In this document: positions 59,706-64,000 of the stretch, piece by piece
Position numbering within the stretch: the first letter of the stretch is position 1
Layout: every line of letters starts with the position of its first letter
Assembly: GCA_025330725.1 (NCBI GenBank)
Contig: JAIWND010000007.1
Location: forward strand, 124,001-188,000
Reading direction: 5' to 3'
From: Chlamydoabsidia padenii
Taxonomy: Eukaryota > Mucoromycota > Mucoromycetes > Mucorales > Cunninghamellaceae
Length of the DNA: 64,000 bases
Notes under the pieces: generated by a model
Seen by the model: only the letters and a program-made list of their open reading frames with translations
Told to the model about the DNA's origin: nothing
Databases searched by the model: none
Translations under genes and position numbers: made by a program

Positions 59706-61421
59706 TCATTTTTGTCGAGATTGTAAAGCTTGAGTGGCCCATGATTCCATGTCCACATCCACATCAAGGTATTTTTGAATAAAGGGGTGTTCCAACAGTT
59801 TCGCATAAGTTGGCCTTTTGCTTGGTTCTTTATGTAAACTAAAAAAAGAAGAAGTATCATCAATATACAAAAAGAAAAAATGTTAGTCAAATCACTTTTG
59901 TTCTGATGATCATTCAACTTACCATGCAGATATGAAATTTTTTGCTTCTTCAGAGTAATGTTCAGGTAAAGTAGGAGGTTCTTCTTCAACAATGGCCCGT
60001 AGTTGTGCAAACATGTTATCATAAGTATAAGGGTATTTCCCACCAGCGATTTCCACCAATGACAATCCAAGTGACCAAACATCTGATGATACTGTATAGG
60101 TATCCACTGCCTTGATTCGTTCAGGCTATCAGCAAAAAGGAAGAAAGAAAGAGTGAATGTTCATGTTAGTCTGTGTATATCCCTTCTGAGTTTACATTTA
60201 CTTACCGCCATATAACTTTGACATCCAATGTTAGTTTTCGCCAATGACTTGTTCAATTGGCCAGAGACACCAAAATCACATAGCTTGACTTGACCCTTCA
60301 TGTTGACCAGGACATTGGTAGGTTTAACATCTATTTCACACAAAAAGAAAAAAAAAAGAAGAAGGGTTAATATCATCAGTAGAGCCAATATAAAGTTTGC
60401 TTTTTACCTCGATGAATGATGGACAGTTCATCCTTTAAAAACTTGAGACCTTTTACCATCTAATAAATATAAACATGTAAGTAATCATTATATGTCCGCC
60501 GTTTTTTTCATTCTTACCGAAATAGCAATCTTGGCTAGGACATCTTCAGGGACACCATCACCGTAAAGTTTATCAAGAGATCCACAATCCATGTATTCCA
60601 TACAATAGTAGACACATGATTCGATAAAGAAGGCACCATAGAATTCCACAATGTCTTGACTAGTGCTTTTATGAAGGACATCCAATTCCATCAGGATCTG
60701 TTGTAGTTTTGTTTCATCCAATTCTAATCGAATTTCCTAATCAAGATATGTGAGAGAATCTTTTGTTAGTCCATCATTTCAACACGCAGCATCGTTGTGT
60801 TGTTATCAACAATAACAAATCGCAGACAGGATAAAAAAAATGCAACCTTACTTTTTTTTTTTTTTATTTCCTTTTTTTGATTAAATTACCTTCATAGCCA
60901 TCACCACGTTTGTGACTTGATGAGACACCTTCTTTACTGTACCATATTGTCCTTTGCCAAGTTCTTCTTGAAGTAATAAATCATCCATTTTGATATTAAA
61001 GCTGCTACCATTACTAAAGTTCACCCCATCAGCATGAATGATAGCTTTACCAGCAAAGTTGAGTTTACCAGATGGATCACTATAAACAAAAAAAAGTAAG
61101 TTGGTTACAAAAAGTCCTGTCAAGCACGCTACTTTTTCAAACTTACACATATTTTGAGAAGTTGGAGAATGGAGTTTCTTCTTTCAAGCCTAGTTTCAAT
61201 CCAGGACCCTTTTTCATCATTGGACTACGGTGAGGTAAAGGCAGTTGACCAGGTGCATTGGGACGTCGGTGGGCGGAGGGTGACAAGCCGTTGGTTGCTG
61301 CAGGAATCCCCATAGGTGGTCTGAAAGGTCTGCTCATTGGTGGCAAGACAGATCTTTTCATCATGGGCGGTATGGGTGGTGTTTGGTTGGTTGTTGATGT
61401 TGCTTCGGCGTTAGATGACAT
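59706..61421 (-). CDS. MAP kinase kinase, Pbs2/Wis1 type
   Basis: About seven exons. Pro/Met-rich N-terminus ([20 protein letters not shown]), then the kinase domain: P-loop [16 protein letters not shown]-type lysine (VVMAMK), catalytic [16 protein letters not shown], and the activation loop [20 protein letters not shown] with serine and threonine in the S-x-A-K-T positions typical of MAPKKs, then PERI. The [18 protein letters not shown] block matches Pbs2/Wis1, which phosphorylates the Hog1/Sty1 stress MAPK, better than Ste7 or Mkk1. The end is [20 protein letters not shown]. Confidence 0.92.
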
Positions 61422-61674
61422 TGTGAATCGTTATAAAGATCGAGTATAACAAATAAAAAGTCGTGGTAAAAAGTAATAAAAAAAAAAGTATGCGTAAAGC
61501 AGTTAAAGGAAGAAGGGTAACAAGTGAAAGCAATAAAGTAATCTGTCTGTTGTTTGTCTTTTCGATTGGTGCAGTAAAGAACAGCAGACAAGAGAGAAGG
61601 GGTAAAAAAAAAAGGTTAATCGATTTAATGGAAAAGAAGAAAAAGAGAAGGAGTGAAGGAAGAACCGATTACCC

Positions 61675-61706
<32 letters not shown>

Positions 61707-61735
61707 TTTTTAAAAGGCCCAGACAGTTGCGGTGG

Positions 61736-61748
61736 GCGGGATTTGAAA
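61736..61748 (+). promoter_or_regulatory. Recurrent promoter motif, MAPKK/RAS interval
   Basis: Exact GCGGGATTTGAAA, 315 bp upstream of the MAPKK ATG, unusually far. Confidence 0.5.
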
Positions 61749-62234
61749 GTATGGACGAATCAGCGCATTACCAAATGACCTGCGTTCAGACTCGCCTTGT
61801 GTGAATGTAGATCAAAACGGAAGACTTTCCATGTAGAGAGAAAAAAGCATAATTCAGGAACAATATAGAATACAAAAGAACAAATCGATGACTTGTATGA
61901 GTGAGCAGAAAATGGAAATTGTAAGATGATAGGACCATTTTAGCAAGTAACAACTGATTTGTTCACAATGATATCACTTTTGTACTATTGGATTAAAGTC
62001 TTTTTGGCACAAGGCGGGTGGGAAGGACGGCTATCTCAGTCTGATCAAATGTCAACGACAGAAATGGTGTAAAGTGAGCTTATTATCATTGTAGATTTGA
62101 TAATGACTAAAGTTGAATATATATATATATATCCCAAGTATCCATTTCCACTCCATTCATTTCTTTATGCATGTAACTTGGTCGATCTAGTTTTATCTTT
62201 GGCCCCTTGAACGGTCAAAGGTCAATTTACAATT

Positions 62235-62264
62235 TTTCAAATGCCGCTCAATTCGGGATTTGAA
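62235..62264 (+). promoter_or_regulatory. Two promoter motifs in opposite orientation, RAS gene
   Basis: TTTCAAATGCCGC (62235-62247) and CGGGATTTGAA (62254-62264) are arranged as an inverted pair about 145-170 bp upstream of the RAS ATG. Confidence 0.6.
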
Positions 62265-62407
62265 TATTTCAAAAGTTTTTCCTCTCTCTTTTTTTTTTTT
62301 TTTTTTTTTTCGTTCATTCCCTGCTTCTTCATTCTCCATTCTCATTACTGCCTCGACAGGAACACACTTCTTCTGTTTATACTAACTATTTGAACTTTAG
62401 AGGAAAC

Positions 62408-63407
<1,000 letters not shown>

Positions 63408-64000
63408 TGGAATAGTTATAGTCAATAGTTTTAATAGGTTATAGTTAATAGTACTTCCTCACTCTCCTCCCTCTCTTCGTTTTTACTTTTTTATCCTCTT
63501 CATCTTATTATTGTAGTTTATATCCATCTCTTTCTCTCTCTCTCTCTTTATTAATATCATTCATTAGTATACAATACTATAAAGTTAGTTTATCAGATAC
63601 TACCCACCTTCCCCATCCCTCTGTCTCCTTCACTCGATCACGATCCCATTGCCCGTTTTACCATTCCCCACTTTTGTGTTGTTAATTTTTTTTTTGGCCT
63701 ACACTCCTTTTACTTTTTCTGAATAAATAAAGAACAACGTATCACTTTTTATCTGTCTACCATGATTGCCTCCTCTCGACCTTGTATCTCGATCATCAGA
63801 TCTGGTTTAAAGTTTAAACTCCGGAAGAGATCGACCGTGTTAGACCAACATCTTATTGTTATCATTCTTTTTTTTTTTTTAATTCGTGCGTTGATAAAAC
63901 ATTATTCGTATATAGAGTACATCCTTAGCGCATTCTTAATGTGAGTATATGTGGAATAACCAGTTTGTACACTGCTGGTAATATATGGACTTGAGAAAGG
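63408..64000. other. 3' flank of RAS
   Basis: CT-rich 3' UTR-like DNA with an AATAAATAAA-type signal at about 63722-63731. A 60-codon open frame at 63762-63944 has no recognisable domain. Confidence 0.5.

Larger units (their letters stand above)
61422..62407. other. Long divergent promoter region
   Basis: 986 bp between the MAPKK and RAS starts with three motif copies (61736, 62235, 62254), an A24 tract, and a T22 tract just before RAS. No gene supported. Confidence 0.6.

Noticed and set aside
63762..63944. 60-codon plus-strand frame
   Set aside because: AT-rich, no homology cue; probably intergenic.

Overview
This is eukaryotic DNA from a filamentous fungus. About thirty protein genes are densely packed on both strands. 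Nearly all are split by short introns (about 45-100 bp) with GTAAGT-type donors and YAG acceptors, and the spacers are AT-rich with many poly-T/poly-A tracts. The gene set (Anp1-family mannosyltransferase, GPI-anchored chitin deacetylase, TOK-type K+ channel, Pbs2-type MAPKK, Kre9/KNH-like GPI protein) is fungal. An SS18/SSXT protein and a stanniocalcin-like secreted protein, with this intron style, suggest an early-diverging lineage, most likely Mucoromycota/Mucorales. The lineage is inference; the species is not identified.

Layout. 1-11 kb: 3' end of an NAD kinase, a Kre9/KNH-like GPI protein, ribosome-biogenesis factor RLP24, MYST acetyltransferase ESA1, a stanniocalcin-like secreted protein, a possible 36-residue gene, an Anp1-family Golgi mannosyltransferase, the complex I 24-kDa subunit and a FAR-17a/AIG1-like membrane protein. 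11-15.2 kb: a small uncertain gene, then a Mutator-like (MULE) transposon of about 3.2 kb with ~100-bp terminal inverted repeats and a FAR1/MULE transposase carrying a frame break at a T9 run. 15.3-31 kb: fatty-aldehyde-type ALDH, mitochondrial ribosomal protein bL33m, an ankyrin protein, a MYND-finger protein, a long gene-poor stretch, a newly assembled 110-residue gene, an OCRL-like inositol 5-phosphatase with a RhoGAP-like tail, and a C2H2 transcription factor. 31-45 kb: a Q/Y-rich protein, a SET-domain methyltransferase, D-2-hydroxyglutarate dehydrogenase, NADH-cytochrome b5 reductase, chitin deacetylase, SS18-like SWI/SNF protein and a TOK K+ channel. 45-64 kb: myo-inositol transporter, ARS2/SERRATE, GAR1, a PGAP2/CWH43-N-like membrane protein, PEX5, TOM5, YPT6/RAB6, a PBS2-type MAPKK and a RAS GTPase.

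The genes do not form one pathway; they look like ordinary core-genome neighbours. Mitochondrial (NDUFV2, bL33m, D2HGDH, CYB5R, TOM5), membrane-traffic/signalling (OCRL-like, YPT6, RAS, PBS2) and nuclear RNA/chromatin (ESA1, SS18-like, ARS2, GAR1, RLP24) functions are interspersed.

The most striking pattern outside the genes is a recurrent 11-13 bp motif, consensus about GCGGGATTTGAAA (variants CGGNATTTRAAA). It sits roughly 60-150 bp upstream of the start codon of about twenty unrelated genes, mostly in the same orientation as the gene, and also inside both terminal repeats of the MULE. It resembles a fused CDE/CHR promoter element (GCGGGA + TTTGAA). Using it as a guide helped expose an otherwise invisible divergent gene at 23.6-24.4 kb. 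Secondary observations are a diverged ~190-bp dispersed repeat (29.07 and 53.03 kb), a tandemly duplicated segment in the right MULE end, a GC-AG intron, a hidden in-frame 75-nt intron and a possible poison exon.
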